The notes below the pieces were generated by a model. It made no database searches and had not been told where the DNA came from. It saw nothing but the letters and a program-made list of their open reading frames with translations. A DNA stretch of 64,000 nt from Rhodocyclaceae bacterium (GTDB lineage: Bacteria > Pseudomonadota > Gammaproteobacteria > Burkholderiales > Rhodocyclaceae), in assembly GCA_006218025.1 (NCBI GenBank), contig VBWA01000011.1, positions 1 to 64,000 of the forward strand. The letters are read 5' to 3'. This document shows, piece after piece, positions 25,126-38,678 of this stretch; within the stretch, counting starts at the first letter, position 1, and each line of letters begins with the position of its first letter. A program made the position numbers and the translations under genes.

Positions 25126-27329
25126 AGTTTGGCGACCGAGAGCGCCAGCCACTTCATGCCGGCATGGCCGAAATTGACCTGGACGCGGGCATCGGTGCCG
25201 CTGCCCTCGGCATTGACGATGACGCCGAGGCCGAACTTGGCGTGCATCACGCTCTGGCCGATGCGCAGGCCGCTCCCGCCGCCCGACGACTCGCTGCGGC
25301 GCGGCGTGCTGCTGTAGGTCGGCGCACCTGCTGCGCCATAGGCGCGGCTGCCACCATCGGGTACGGCGAAACCGCCCTTGCCGGCGCGCGGCGTCAGCCA
25401 TTTCACCAGTTCTGCGGGGACCTCGTCGAGGAAGCGCGAGGGCAGGTTGTAGCGCGTCTGGCCATGCAGCATGCGGGTCTGCGCAAAGCTCAGGTAAAGC
25501 CGCTGCCGCGCGCGCGTGACGGCGACGTACATGAGGCGCCGCTCCTCTTCGAGGCCCGACTTTCCGTCCCGTGTTTCGGACATCGAGTTCTCGTGCGGGA
25601 ACAGCCCATCTTCGAGACCGCTGATGAAGACCACGTTGAACTCCAGCCCCTTGGCCGAATGCACGGTCATCAGTTGCAGCGCGTCGTCGCCTTCGCCGGC
25701 CTGATGCTCGCCGGCTTCGAGCGAAGCGTGGGCGAGGAAGGCCGCGAGATCGCTGCCGAACTCGCCGGTGATTTCCCCATCCTGGTTCGGCTGGCCTTCC
25801 TCCGCGACGAAGCTCGCCGCGGCATTGATCAGCTCGTCGAGATTGGCCAGGCGCTCCTGGCCTTCCTTCTCGTTCTGGTAATGGGCGCGCAGGCCGGACA
25901 GTTCGACGACGTGATCGACCAGTTCCGGCAGCGGCAGATGCGCGGCCTCGCGCAGCTTGACGATGAGCGCGGCGAACGCGGCCAGCTTGACGCCGCCGGC
26001 GCCCGCTACCTGCGGAATCGCCGTGTGCAGGCTGCTGTTGGCTGCCTTCGCCGCATCCTGCAGGTTTTCCAAACTGCGCGCGCCGATGCCGCGCGCCGGA
26101 AAATTCACCACGCGGGCGAAGGCCGTGTCGTCTTCCGTGTTGGCGATCAGGCGTAGATAGGCCAGCGCGTGCTTGATCTCGGCCCGCTCGAAAAAGCGCA
26201 GGCCGCCGTACACGCGATAGGGCAGGCCGGCGTTGAACAGCGCGTGTTCCAGCGCCCGCGATTGCGCGTTGCTGCGATAGAGCAGCGCGATCTCGGCGCG
26301 TGCGTGGCCGTCGCGGGACAGGGCTTTGACTTCCTCGACGATCCAGCGCGCTTCGTCGCCCTCGGAATAGGATTCGTAAATGCGGATCGGCTCGCCGCTT
26401 CCGGCCTCGGTCCACAGATTCTTGCCGAGGCGCGAGGGATTGTTCTTGATGATGGCATTCGCCGCGTCGAGAATGTTGCCGTGGGAACGGTAGTTCTGTT
26501 CGAGGCGAATCATGTTCTGCACCTTGAACTCGCGCTCGAAGTCGGCCATGTTGCCGACGTCGGCGCCGCGGAAGGCGTAGATGCTCTGGTCGTCGTCGCC
26601 GACGCAGAACAAGCTGGCGCCGCCGCCGGCGAGCAGCTTCAGCCAGCGGTATTGCAGCTTGTTCGTATCCTGGAATTCGTCGACCAGGATGTGGCGGAAA
26701 CGCTCCTGGTAATGCCTGCGCAGCGGCTCGTTACGTTCCAGCAGTTCATAGGAGCGCAGCAGCAGCTCGGCGAAATCGACCACGCCTTCGCGCTGGCATT
26801 GCGCTTCGTAGGCTTCGTAGAGCCCGACGCGCTTCCTGGCCCAGTCGTCATAGGTCTCCACCGCCGCCGCGCGCAGGCCCTGCTCCTTCTGCGCGTTGAT
26901 GAAGTGGCACAGCTCGCGCGGCGGGAACTTCTCGTCATCGACATTCAGCGATTTCAGCAGGCGCTTGACCGAGGCCTGCTGGTCGGCCGAGTCGAGAATC
27001 TGGAACAGCTGCGGCAGTCCGGCATCGCGATAGTGGGCGCGCAGCAGGCGGTTGCACAGGCCGTGGAAAGTGCCGATCCACATGCCTCTGACGTTGATCG
27101 GCAGCATGCCGGCGAGCCGCGTCTGCATTTCCTTGGCAGCCTTGTTGGTGAAGGTCACGGCGAGAACGCCGGGCGGCGAAACCTGGCCTGTCGAAATCAG
27201 CCAGGCGATGCGTGTGGTCAGGACCCGCGTCTTGCCCGAGCCGGCGCCGGCGAGGATCAGGGCATGCGCCGGCGGCAGCGTGACGGCCGCGAGTTGCGGC
27301 GCGTTGAGATGGTCGAGCAGGGAGGTCAT
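25113..27329 (-). CDS. uvrD: UvrD/Rep-family SF1A DNA helicase
   Basis: A 738-residue helicase with all SF1A motifs: Q motif LNAPQLAAV, Walker A LAGAGSGKT (about 27-35), motif Ia AVTFTNKAAKEM, Walker B ILVDEFQDTN, motif III VGDDDQSIYAFRGA, motif IV RLEQNYRS, motif V LMTVHSAKGLEF, and motif VI YVAVTRARQRL. Its C-terminal 70 residues (GQSVMHAKFGLGVIVNAEGSG...) form the UvrD/PcrA Tudor-like domain that binds RNA polymerase in other species. It would act in nucleotide-excision and mismatch repair. Rep lacks this C-terminal domain, so uvrD is the better name. The last residues, LEAA, are encoded by one arm of a 13-bp direct repeat. Confidence 0.93.
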   Translation of the reverse strand: MTSLLDHLNAPQLAAVTLPPAHALILAGAGSGKTRVLTTRIAWLISTGQVSPPGVLAVTFTNKAAKEMQTRLAGMLPINVRGMWIGTFHGLCNRLLRAHYRDAGLPQLFQILDSADQQASVKRLLKSLNVDDEKFPPRELCHFINAQKEQGLRAAAVETYDDWARKRVGLYEAYEAQCQREGVVDFAELLLRSYELLERNEPLRRHYQERFRHILVDEFQDTNKLQYRWLKLLAGGGASLFCVGDDDQSIYAFRGADVGNMADFEREFKVQNMIRLEQNYRSHGNILDAANAIIKNNPSRLGKNLWTEAGSGEPIRIYESYSEGDEARWIVEEVKALSRDGHARAEIALLYRSNAQSRALEHALFNAGLPYRVYGGLRFFERAEIKHALAYLRLIANTEDDTAFARVVNFPARGIGARSLENLQDAAKAANSSLHTAIPQVAGAGGVKLAAFAALIVKLREAAHLPLPELVDHVVELSGLRAHYQNEKEGQERLANLDELINAAASFVAEEGQPNQDGEITGEFGSDLAAFLAHASLEAGEHQAGEGDDALQLMTVHSAKGLEFNVVFISGLEDGLFPHENSMSETRDGKSGLEEERRLMYVAVTRARQRLYLSFAQTRMLHGQTRYNLPSRFLDEVPAELVKWLTPRAGKGGFAVPDGGSRAYGAAGAPTYSSTPRRSESSGGGSGLRIGQSVMHAKFGLGVIVNAEGSGTDARVQVNFGHAGMKWLALSVAKLEAA

Positions 27330-27426
27330 GGCGAAGGGGCGTAGGTTAGCTTGCGATTATATCGACCGGCCGGATGGCAGGCCGCTCCGCTAAAATTGCC
27401 CGCTTGTGCTGCCAGGAGCGCCCGGA

Positions 27427-29937
27427 ATGGCCGGCCCCGTTGTGGATGACCAAGCATCGAATCTTTCTACGCTGAGTGAGGTCGCGCGCCGCCGGCTCCA
27501 GGTCGGACTCTGGGTCATGCTGGCGATGGCGATGATCGCCGTGATGTTGCAGCCGGTGCTGGCTCCGCGGGAAGGCAGTCGCGCCATCGGTGCATTCATG
27601 ATGATCCCCACGGCCTTGCTCGCAATGTGGTTGATCCGCCAGCAGCGCGTGCGTGCGGCGGTCATGACTCTGGTCTTCGGCTCCTGGCTGGTTGTCACAC
27701 TCAACTCGGCAGTTCACGGCGGCGTGTTCGCGGCGGGAACCTACGCTTACCCGATACTGGTCGTCATCTGCGGCTGGACCCTGGGCATGCGGGTCACGCT
27801 TGTCTTGGCGATCCTGACCATCGCAACGGAAGCGATGCTGACCATCGCCGGAATTCAGGGCCTGATTTCGCAGACACCGGCGCCGGCGCCATGGCAGTGG
27901 GCGGTGCATGCCGTAATGCTGGTCGGAGCACTGGGCTTTGTCGGCTTTTCGATTGGTGCCTACGACGACCAGATCAAGTACATCCGCGCGCTATCCGCGG
28001 AACTGGCGTTGAAGGTCGCCGACATCGAAGTGAAGAACCGGGAGCAGGAACAGCAAACCCTGCACTACCGCACCCTGCTCGACGCCCAGTCGGACGCGGG
28101 GCTGGGACTGTTCATGGTCACCAATCGCCGCATTACCTTCACCAACAATGCGGCCTGCCGGATGCTCGGCTATTCGCGCGAAGAAATGCTGGCACTGCCG
28201 AGCTATACCGAACTGCTGGATCCTGACGACTTGAAGCGCGTTGCGGAGAATCATGAACGCCGGGTTCGCGGCGAAAGCTTCGACAACCGCTACGACGTCG
28301 TGATGCGGACGAAATCCGGCGAGCGGCGCGAAGGCGAAATCACCGTTGCCGCGATTCCCGGCGCCGACGCAACCGGCGTGCTGATCATCCTTGCCGACAT
28401 CACGGAACGCAAGCAGGTCGACCGCGAGCTCTCGCTTTCACGGGAAATGTTCTCGCACGTGTTTCAGAGCAATCCGACGGCCGTGGCGATCAGCCGCGTC
28501 AGCGACGGCCGCTATCTGGATGTCAATCCCAGCCATTGCCGGCTTTTTGGCTGGAGCCGGGAAGAGGCGGTCGGACGCAGCTCGCTCGAACTCGGCCACT
28601 GGCCGGGCCAGGCCCAGCGAGAGAGCTGGACAACGGAATTGCGCAAGACCGGGAAACTCAGCAATTGGCCCGTCGAAATGCGCGATCGCAACGGCAGGCG
28701 ACTCAGCGTGGCCGTCACGGCCGAGATATTCTTCATCGCCGACGAGCCGGTGGTCCTTTCCTTTGTCAGCGATTACACCGATCTGCGGCAGGCCGAGGCC
28801 GGCCTGCGCAGGAGCGAAGAACGCTTCGGCCGGGTGTTCCAGGCCAGCCCGGTGGCCACGGTGATCACCCGCCTCGCAGACGGCGCCTACCTCGATCTCA
28901 ACGAAGCGTTCACGCGGCAGTTTGGGTGGGTCCGCAGCGAAGTTCTCGCCACCACTGCCGAGAAGCTCGGCGTCTGGCCGGATCCCGCCGTGCGTGCGCG
29001 CTGGATCGCCACCCTGCATGAGAAAGGCGCCGTGCGCGACTTCGACGTCGAACTGCACACCCGGTCGGGGGAGCGTCGGCAATGCATCATCTCCGCCGAG
29101 CTGATCGATTTCGACAACGAACAGTGCCTGATCGCGCTGATTCACGATATCAGCGATCGCCATCGGGCCGAGGACGAAGTGCGTCGGCTCAACAGCGAAC
29201 TGGAAGAACGGGTACTGCAAAGAACCATGGAGCTGACCGAAGCCAACCAGGAACTCGAGTCGTTCGCCTACTCGATTTCCCACGACCTGCGCGCACCCTT
29301 GCGTGGCATCGACGGCTTCTCCAGGCTGCTGCAGGAGGAGTACGAGCAGCGGCTCGACACCCAGGGCCGTGAATATCTTGCGCGCGTGCGCCGCGCCGCG
29401 CAGCGCATGGGCACCCTGATCGACGACCTGCTGGAACTGTCGCGCGTGACCCGCCAGGAGATGAAGCGGCAGCCGGTCGATCTGTCGGCGATCTGCTTGG
29501 AAGTGGTCGCCAGCCTGCGCCAGGAACAACCTGAGCGCGCGGTCGACGTGTCGATCGAGCCCGACTGCACCGGTGAAGGCGACCCGCAATTGCTGCGTGT
29601 GCTGGTGGAAAACCTGCTCGGCAACGCCTGGAAATACACCCGCACCACGCCGGACGCGCGCATCGAATTCGGCGTGGAACGGAACCAGGCGGAAGACGAT
29701 GTCTTCTTCATCCGCGACAACGGCGTGGGCTTCGACATGGCCTATGCCAACAAGCTGTTTGCGCCCTTTCAGCGGCTCCATAGCCCGAACGAGTTCGAAG
29801 GATCGGGTATCGGCCTGGCCTCCGTCTGGCGCGTCGTACGCCGCCACGGCGGGCAGATCTGGGCCATGGCCGAGATCGGACATGGCGCCACATTCCGCTT
29901 CACTCTTGCTACGGCACAAGCCAATAGACAACAGTAA
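27427..29937 (+). CDS. Membrane-bound sensor histidine kinase with three PAS domains
   Basis: An 836-residue kinase. Residues about 20-165 form five or six membrane helices of a sensory domain with YPILVVICGWTLGMRVTLVL; a similar domain occurs in the PAS protein at 40.5-41.9 kb. Three PAS domains follow (about 205-320, 335-445, 455-575). The phytochrome-type H-box SISHDLRAPLRG has phosphoacceptor His619, and the HATPase domain ends with GSGIGLASVWRVVRRHGG. The ATG at 27427 is chosen over the GTG at 27406 because AGGAG (27414-27418) lies 8 nt ahead. No response regulator gene is adjacent, so it is an orphan. It is divergent from the helicase gene. Confidence 0.9.
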   Translation: MAGPVVDDQASNLSTLSEVARRRLQVGLWVMLAMAMIAVMLQPVLAPREGSRAIGAFMMIPTALLAMWLIRQQRVRAAVMTLVFGSWLVVTLNSAVHGGVFAAGTYAYPILVVICGWTLGMRVTLVLAILTIATEAMLTIAGIQGLISQTPAPAPWQWAVHAVMLVGALGFVGFSIGAYDDQIKYIRALSAELALKVADIEVKNREQEQQTLHYRTLLDAQSDAGLGLFMVTNRRITFTNNAACRMLGYSREEMLALPSYTELLDPDDLKRVAENHERRVRGESFDNRYDVVMRTKSGERREGEITVAAIPGADATGVLIILADITERKQVDRELSLSREMFSHVFQSNPTAVAISRVSDGRYLDVNPSHCRLFGWSREEAVGRSSLELGHWPGQAQRESWTTELRKTGKLSNWPVEMRDRNGRRLSVAVTAEIFFIADEPVVLSFVSDYTDLRQAEAGLRRSEERFGRVFQASPVATVITRLADGAYLDLNEAFTRQFGWVRSEVLATTAEKLGVWPDPAVRARWIATLHEKGAVRDFDVELHTRSGERRQCIISAELIDFDNEQCLIALIHDISDRHRAEDEVRRLNSELEERVLQRTMELTEANQELESFAYSISHDLRAPLRGIDGFSRLLQEEYEQRLDTQGREYLARVRRAAQRMGTLIDDLLELSRVTRQEMKRQPVDLSAICLEVVASLRQEQPERAVDVSIEPDCTGEGDPQLLRVLVENLLGNAWKYTRTTPDARIEFGVERNQAEDDVFFIRDNGVGFDMAYANKLFAPFQRLHSPNEFEGSGIGLASVWRVVRRHGGQIWAMAEIGHGATFRFTLATAQANRQQ

Positions 29938-30131
29938 GCGCTAACAAGCTACCCGCGCCCAAGGAATTGGGCGAAACCGATATTGCGGCGCCACAAAATA
30001 CTTGAACTTAGGGTGTAGCCCCTAGATCTTGCCTGTATGATTGGTATTGTTGCATTGCAGCATCATTGCCTGAAAATGGCTTGATCCGGCTCACAAGGCC
30101 GGGGCGGCCCGACAGGACAGGAGAAACAGGT

Positions 30132-30494
30132 ATGAACATGAAAACGAAACGCAACGCACCCAAAGCACCCAAACTGCTGCCGTGGCTGGCAAAAAAGGCG
30201 GGCATCAGCGAGCAGCGCGCAATGGCGCTGTGGCACGAGTCCGAGCGCTGGGCCGCGCGGCAGGCCGTTCCCGATTCGTCGGCTTACTTCAAGCTGGCGG
30301 TCGACCGGCTGCTGGAACTCACAGCCGCTGAGTCGCTGCGGGAAGACGCGGCATCTTTCGGCTGGCGGCGTTGGTCGCGCGCCCAGGCGCGGTGCTGGTC
30401 GATTTCAATGCAGCTAGCGCAGCAGGGCGCGGCCTTGACGGCGCGCGGTTGGCGGCTGATCGGATCAGCCGCCCAACACCACCAGCTCAGCTAA
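30132..30494 (+). CDS. Small basic protein of unknown function
   Basis: A 120-residue protein with a Lys-rich start (MNMKTKRNAPKAPKLLPWLAKKAG) and a helical body containing two Trp-rich stretches (LWHESERWAARQAV, GWRRWSRAQARCW). No domain is recognised. The ATG at 30132 is chosen because AGGAGA lies 8-9 nt ahead; an upstream in-frame ATG at 30066 gives a Gly/Arg tail without a good site. The gene ends 8 nt before the convergent FecR/SPOR gene. A coding role is supported by the good start and open frame, but not by recognised homology. Confidence 0.6.
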   Translation: MNMKTKRNAPKAPKLLPWLAKKAGISEQRAMALWHESERWAARQAVPDSSAYFKLAVDRLLELTAAESLREDAASFGWRRWSRAQARCWSISMQLAQQGAALTARGWRLIGSAAQHHQLS

Positions 30495-30502
30495 CAACCA
30501 GG

Positions 30503-34118
<3,616 letters not shown>

Positions 34119-34128
34119 GAGGTTCCTC

Positions 34129-34710
34129 ATGCGCGCAACGAAACTGTCCCTCATCCTGCTGCTGATCAGCCTGCTGGCCGCCTGCGGCTTCAAGTTGCGC
34201 GGCAGCACGGATCTGCCCGGCTACAAACTGCCGTTCGCCACCATCGCCCTCTCGCTGCCGCCGACGTCCAGCTTCTATGCCCTGCTCAAGCGCAACATCG
34301 AGGCATCGTCGCCGGGAACGCGGGTAGTCAGCGAACTCAACGAGGCGGACGCCGTCCTGACGGTGCTGGGCGACACGAGGCAGAAGAACATCCTCTCGCT
34401 CAACGCCGCCGGCCGTGCCCGCGAATACCAACTGGTGCGGACCTTCAGCTTCAAGGTCAATGCCAACGTCCCGGCGGGAACGCCGGTGCCGCAGGTCAAA
34501 TACACGGACGCACGCCCCGCGGTCACCGCCACCGAGTACATCCCGTACAGCACCATCACGCTGCGCCGCGATATCACCTTCAGCGACGACCTGGTGCTGT
34601 CCAAGGAGTCCGAAGAAGCCCTGCTCCAGCGCGACATGGAGAACGATCTGGTGCAGCAGCTGATGCGACGGCTGGCGGCAGCGAAACTGCAGCCGGCGAA
34701 AGTCGACTAG
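34129..34710 (+). CDS. lptE: LPS-assembly lipoprotein LptE
   Basis: A 193-residue outer-membrane lipoprotein. The signal peptide ends in the lipobox LLAACG with Cys19, followed by GFKLRGS, the usual LptE start after the lipid anchor. The later segment VSELNEADAVLTVLGDTRQKN and the C-terminal helix NDLVQQLMRRLAAAKLQ fit the family. LptE plugs the LptD barrel in LPS export. The ATG at 34129 lies 10 nt after leuS; a longer in-frame start overlaps leuS and would bury the signal peptide. leuS-lptE-holA is a common proteobacterial order. Confidence 0.93.
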   Translation: MRATKLSLILLLISLLAACGFKLRGSTDLPGYKLPFATIALSLPPTSSFYALLKRNIEASSPGTRVVSELNEADAVLTVLGDTRQKNILSLNAAGRAREYQLVRTFSFKVNANVPAGTPVPQVKYTDARPAVTATEYIPYSTITLRRDITFSDDLVLSKESEEALLQRDMENDLVQQLMRRLAAAKLQPAKVD

Positions 34711-34715
34711 GCACC

Positions 34716-35618
34716 ATGCAGCTGCGGCCCGAGCAGCTCGCGGCGCATCTGGACAAGCCGCTGGCACCGCTGTACCTGCTCCACGGCGACGAACCCCTGC
34801 TGGTGATCGAGGCCGCCGACGCCATCCGCGCCGCCGCCCGCAAACAGGGCTTCGAAGAGCGCGAGGTCATTGTCGTCGGCACCAGCTTCAAATGGGACGA
34901 CCTCTTCATGGCCGCCGGCAACATGTCGCTGTTCGGCGGCAGCAAGCTGGTGGACCTGCGCATTCCGTCCGGCAAGCCGGGGCGCGAAGGCAGCGAGGCG
35001 CTGCAGCGCTACATCTCGACCACGGGTGCCATGGGCCCCGGCATCGTCACCCTTATCACGCTGCCCGAGCTCGACTGGCAGGCGAAGAAGGCCGCCTGGG
35101 TCACCGCCCTGTCGAATGCCGGAATCAGTATCGAATGCAACGCGCCGCCCCCGGCGCGCCTGCCGCAATGGATCGCCGAGCGAATGGCGCGGCAGAAGCA
35201 GAGCGCGCCCAGGCCTGCGCTGGAATTCATCGCCGCCCACGTCGAAGGCAACCTGCTGGCGGCGCATCAGGAACTCCAAAAGCTCGGCCTGCTTTATCCG
35301 CCGGGCGAGCTTTCGCTGGCGCAGATCGAGGCCGCGGTGATGAACGTCGCCCGCTACGATGTGTCGGATCTGCGCGACGCCCTCAAGGCGCGCGACACGG
35401 TGCGCGCCGCGCGCACGCTGGAAGGCCTCAAGGCGGAAGACGCCGCGCCGCCGCTGGTGCTCTGGGCACTGGCAACGGAGGCGCGCAGCGCCGCTGCTCG
35501 CCCCGCGCTCTTGCATGCAGCGAAGATTGACCGCATCATCAAGGGTCTTGGGCGCGGCGACATCTGGGACGAGTTTCTGCAACTGGCGCTGCGTTTGACG
35601 CAACCGAGGACACGGTAA
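34716..35618 (+). CDS. holA: DNA polymerase III delta subunit, apparently missing a C-terminal segment
   Basis: A 300-residue clamp-loader delta subunit. The N-terminal AAA-like part is normal ([36 protein letters not shown]), as is the middle [20 protein letters not shown]. Near residue 257, however, [11 protein letters not shown] runs straight into [29 protein letters not shown]. In E. coli HolA (343 residues) and in relatives about 40 residues lie between these parts, forming the helical collar region. The frame stays open. The start is ATG at 34716, 5 nt after lptE, and the end overlaps the proA ATG (TAATG). Confidence 0.9.
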   Translation: MQLRPEQLAAHLDKPLAPLYLLHGDEPLLVIEAADAIRAAARKQGFEEREVIVVGTSFKWDDLFMAAGNMSLFGGSKLVDLRIPSGKPGREGSEALQRYISTTGAMGPGIVTLITLPELDWQAKKAAWVTALSNAGISIECNAPPPARLPQWIAERMARQKQSAPRPALEFIAAHVEGNLLAAHQELQKLGLLYPPGELSLAQIEAAVMNVARYDVSDLRDALKARDTVRAARTLEGLKAEDAAPPLVLWALATEARSAAARPALLHAAKIDRIIKGLGRGDIWDEFLQLALRLTQPRTR

Positions 35619-36874
35619 TGGATGTAAAGACCTACATGCAGCAAGTTGGCCGCAACGCACGCGAGGCTTCGCGCGCCACGGCGCGCGCCTCGACCGCGGA
35701 AAAGAACACCGCGCTGCTGGCGATGGCAGGCGCGATCCGCGAGCGCAGCGGCGAACTGCTCGCGGCGAATGCCGCCGATGTCGCGGAAGCGCGCGCCAAC
35801 GGCCTCGACGCGGCGCTGATCGACCGCCTGACGCTCACCGACAAGGGCGTCGAGGCCATGGCGCAGGGACTCGAACAGGTTGCGGCACTGCCCGATCCGG
35901 TGGGCGAAATCAGCGACATGAAGCGCCGCCCCTCGGGCATTCAGGTCGGCAAGATGCGCGTCCCGCTCGGCGTGGTCGGCATCATCTACGAAGCGCGGCC
36001 CAACGTCACTGCCGACGCGGCCGCCCTGTGCCTCAAATCCGGCAACGCCGCGATCCTGCGCGGCGGCAAGGAAGCCCTGCGCTGCAACCAGGCCATCGCC
36101 GCCTGCGTGCGCGCCGGCCTCGCTGCGGCGGGCCTGCCCGAAACCGCCGTGCAGGTGATCGAGACCACCGACCGCGAGGCTGTCGGCCATCTGGTCGCCA
36201 TGCCCGAGTATGTCGATGTGATCGTGCCGCGCGGCGGCAAGGGGCTCATCGAGCGCGTCTCGAAGGAAGCGAAGGTGCCGGTGATCAAGCATCTCGACGG
36301 CAACTGCCACGTCTACGTCGATGACGCCGCCGATGCCGCCAAGGCGCTGCGCATCCTCGAAAACTCCAAGACCCAGCGCCTGGGCACCTGCAACACGGCC
36401 GAGTCCCTGCTGATCGCGCGCTCCGTCGCCGTGTCGCTGGCGCCGACTCTTTGCGACATGCTCACTGCGCGCGGCGTCGAAATCCGCGGCTGCGAGGAAA
36501 CGCGCAAGCTGGTGCCGCAGGCAGTCGCCGCGACCGAAGAAGACTATTACGCCGAATATCTGGCCGCAATCATCTCGGTCAAGGTGGTGGCCGATGTCGG
36601 CGAAGCCATCGCCCACATCAACAAGTATTCCTCGCAGCACACCGACGCCATCGTCACCGAGAACTACACGAACGCTATGCGCTTCCTGCGCGAGGTGGAT
36701 TCGGCTTCCGTGATGGTCAATGCCTCGACCCGCTTCGCCGACGGCTTCGAATACGGCCTCGGCGCCGAGATCGGCATTTCCACCGACAAGTTCCACGCCC
36801 GCGGTCCGGTCGGGCTGGAAGGCCTCACCTCGCAGAAGTGGATCGTGCTGGGGAGCGGGGAGATTCGCCAGTAG
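35618..36874 (+). CDS. proA: Gamma-glutamyl phosphate reductase
   Basis: A 418-residue enzyme of the aldehyde dehydrogenase superfamily, the usual length for ProA. Visible are [59 protein letters not shown], the catalytic cysteine in [13 protein letters not shown], and the C-terminal [28 protein letters not shown]. It reduces gamma-glutamyl phosphate to glutamate semialdehyde in proline synthesis. Its ATG overlaps the holA stop by 1 nt. No damage is visible. Confidence 0.97.
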   Translation: MDVKTYMQQVGRNAREASRATARASTAEKNTALLAMAGAIRERSGELLAANAADVAEARANGLDAALIDRLTLTDKGVEAMAQGLEQVAALPDPVGEISDMKRRPSGIQVGKMRVPLGVVGIIYEARPNVTADAAALCLKSGNAAILRGGKEALRCNQAIAACVRAGLAAAGLPETAVQVIETTDREAVGHLVAMPEYVDVIVPRGGKGLIERVSKEAKVPVIKHLDGNCHVYVDDAADAAKALRILENSKTQRLGTCNTAESLLIARSVAVSLAPTLCDMLTARGVEIRGCEETRKLVPQAVAATEEDYYAEYLAAIISVKVVADVGEAIAHINKYSSQHTDAIVTENYTNAMRFLREVDSASVMVNASTRFADGFEYGLGAEIGISTDKFHARGPVGLEGLTSQKWIVLGSGEIRQ

Positions 36875-36903
36875 GCGAATTGGGCGCGGTCAGAAGTTAA
36901 GGG

Positions 36904-37164
36904 CTAGCGCTGCTCCGTCCTGTCGTCCTCGACCGCCCAGGTTCGCGCCTGAGTTTCTTCCTCGCGTCGCTTCTCGTCATAGGCCGCGAGCTGCGCGGCG
37001 TAGGCCTCATCGCGCGCCTTCTGCCGATCAGCACGCACCCGGAGCAAAAGGCCGAGCAGCAGCAGAAGCATGGCGATGGTGGTCCAGTCCTTGAGGAATT
37101 CTCCAATTGTCAGGACTGCAAACTCGATGCAGACGAGCGGGTCGCCGCCGCAGGGTGCCGCCAT
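36904..37164 (-). CDS. Small single-pass membrane protein of unknown function
   Basis: An 86-residue protein with one membrane helix (about residues 27-45, TIAMLLLLLGLLLRV) and a charged coiled-coil-like tail (RADRQKARDEAYAAQLAAYDEKRREEETQAR). The ATG at 37164 has a good site (GGGAG) ahead; the longer in-frame start lies in the neighbouring gene and gives an Arg/Cys-rich leader. It follows the DUF4139 gene by 13 nt in the same orientation, so it may be co-transcribed. Function unknown. Confidence 0.55.
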   Translation of the reverse strand: MAAPCGGDPLVCIEFAVLTIGEFLKDWTTIAMLLLLLGLLLRVRADRQKARDEAYAAQLAAYDEKRREEETQARTWAVEDDRTEQR

Positions 37165-37177
37165 TCGATAGTCTCCC

Positions 37178-38587
37178 TTACCAGCGCACGCGCACCGTGT
37201 ATTCCAGAACCGCGGCGCCGTCCGCCGGGATCGCCACGTTCCACGAGGCCACGCGCGACGATTCCTTCGTGTGCTTCTGGCTTTCCTGCAGCATTTCCCA
37301 GTCACCGGGCAGCGGCTCCTGCACGCGGACCGTGACGGCCTCGTCCTTGGCGTTACGCAGGTCGATCCGGTAGGCCGTTTCGACGACATTGTCGGTAATC
37401 TTGCGGTAGCCGGTCTGCTTGCGCTCGGCGGTGATGTCGAAGGCCTCGCCCAGCCGGAGTTTCAGCTTCTCGTTTTTCGCCGTGTGCGCGATGCGATCCT
37501 CGCCGACGAATTGCGCCGCGCCCTTGCTGTCCCTGGCATAGACCCGCACGATGCCGGCCGGCAGCGGCTTGCCCAGTTGCCCTCCCTTGTTCTCGAACTC
37601 GAGGAAGACCGCCGGTTTCAATTTCTGGCCTATCTGGCCATAGCGGTCGCGGTAGTACCCCTCGTTGCCGGCCAGCAGGTATTCGCGGCGCACCGGCACC
37701 GCGCTGGCCGAAAGCAGGGCCAGCTGCTTGGTCTGGTTGTCGGCGATGCTGGTCGGCCGCTCGAAGCTGTAGAGGTGGTAATCCATCAGCGCCTCCTGCG
37801 TCGCTTCCTGCGATTTGGCACGTGCCGGCGCGGGCGCCGCCATGGCATAGACGCGCGAGTCCGTCTGGCGCACGCGATTGACCGTGCCGGCGACCAGTTG
37901 CAGGGTCGTGTTGTCGAAGCCGGCGCCGCTGCGATTGGTCAGCGTCACCCAAGCATTGAGATCCAGGTTCTTGCCGTCCGCCGAAAGGTTGGCAACATAG
38001 TCCGCCTTCCACGACAGGCCGCCGGTGAGATAGGAAAGCTCCACCGCCTGCTTGCCGCCCGCCGCTTCGAGCAGGACCGAGAGCGTGGGACGGTCGCGCA
38101 GGTTGGGCGGCACGCTGTCGAATGCCAGCCGGCCCGGCACGCCGGTCTCGATGCGATCATTGAAACGCAGCACCGTGCCTTGTCCGGCCGCCAGCACCGT
38201 GGCCTTCTCGCGTCTTTCCTCGCCGGTGGTCGGATGGGAACGGATCACGGTCACGTCGCGGCCGACGTATTTTTCAAGGAGCTTCTGCGGCGTCAGCAAG
38301 TCGAAATCGAAGTTCTGTTCGACGAGGCTCAGGGGCTGTCCTGAAACCGCGCGCAGCAGCGCCGTTTCGGGGCGCATCTGCGCCGCCACTTCGCGCAGCG
38401 AAAGCCGCGTCAGCCCCGCCGGCAAATCCACCCGGCGGCGCTCCTTGACCAGCGCCAGGTCGTCGTTGTACACGGTCACCGCCACGGCTTCGCGATCGGC
38501 CGCGCCGGAGGCGACATCGCGCACCGGTTCGGCAGCGCTGGCCATGGCCGCCAGAAAGAACCCGGCACTCAGCAAGCTTCTTCGCAT
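37178..38587 (-). CDS. Exported DUF4139-domain protein
   Basis: A 469-residue exported protein with a signal peptide (MRRSLLSAGFFLAAMASAAEP). Residues about 25-150 form the N-terminal part (AVTVYNDDLALVKERRRVDLPAGLTRLSL), followed by the DUF4139 domain (ELSYLTGGLSWKADYVANLSADGKNLDLNAWVTLTNRSGAGFDNTTLQLVAG to the C-terminal TVRVQEPLPGDWEMLQES). The family's biochemical role is not established; it is periplasmic or outer-membrane associated. The ATG at 38587 is chosen because the signal peptide starts there; the upstream in-frame extension lies in the divergent promoter gap. Confidence 0.85.
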   Translation of the reverse strand: MRRSLLSAGFFLAAMASAAEPVRDVASGAADREAVAVTVYNDDLALVKERRRVDLPAGLTRLSLREVAAQMRPETALLRAVSGQPLSLVEQNFDFDLLTPQKLLEKYVGRDVTVIRSHPTTGEERREKATVLAAGQGTVLRFNDRIETGVPGRLAFDSVPPNLRDRPTLSVLLEAAGGKQAVELSYLTGGLSWKADYVANLSADGKNLDLNAWVTLTNRSGAGFDNTTLQLVAGTVNRVRQTDSRVYAMAAPAPARAKSQEATQEALMDYHLYSFERPTSIADNQTKQLALLSASAVPVRREYLLAGNEGYYRDRYGQIGQKLKPAVFLEFENKGGQLGKPLPAGIVRVYARDSKGAAQFVGEDRIAHTAKNEKLKLRLGEAFDITAERKQTGYRKITDNVVETAYRIDLRNAKDEAVTVRVQEPLPGDWEMLQESQKHTKESSRVASWNVAIPADGAAVLEYTVRVRW

Positions 38588-38678
38588 GACATTTTCCCCG
38601 CCGATCGATGGCGCAACCATAGCATGCCGGCGTCGGCGGTATGATGGCGCCGGACTACCCATTCCCGAGGAGAAACAG

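Noticed and set aside
36426-36452. Possible antisense copy of the 22-nt repeat in proA
   Set aside because: The flank CGACACGGCGA matches but the core reads GCGCCAGCG instead of GCGCTGGCG and an extra base lies ahead of AGTCGG. Kept out of the count.
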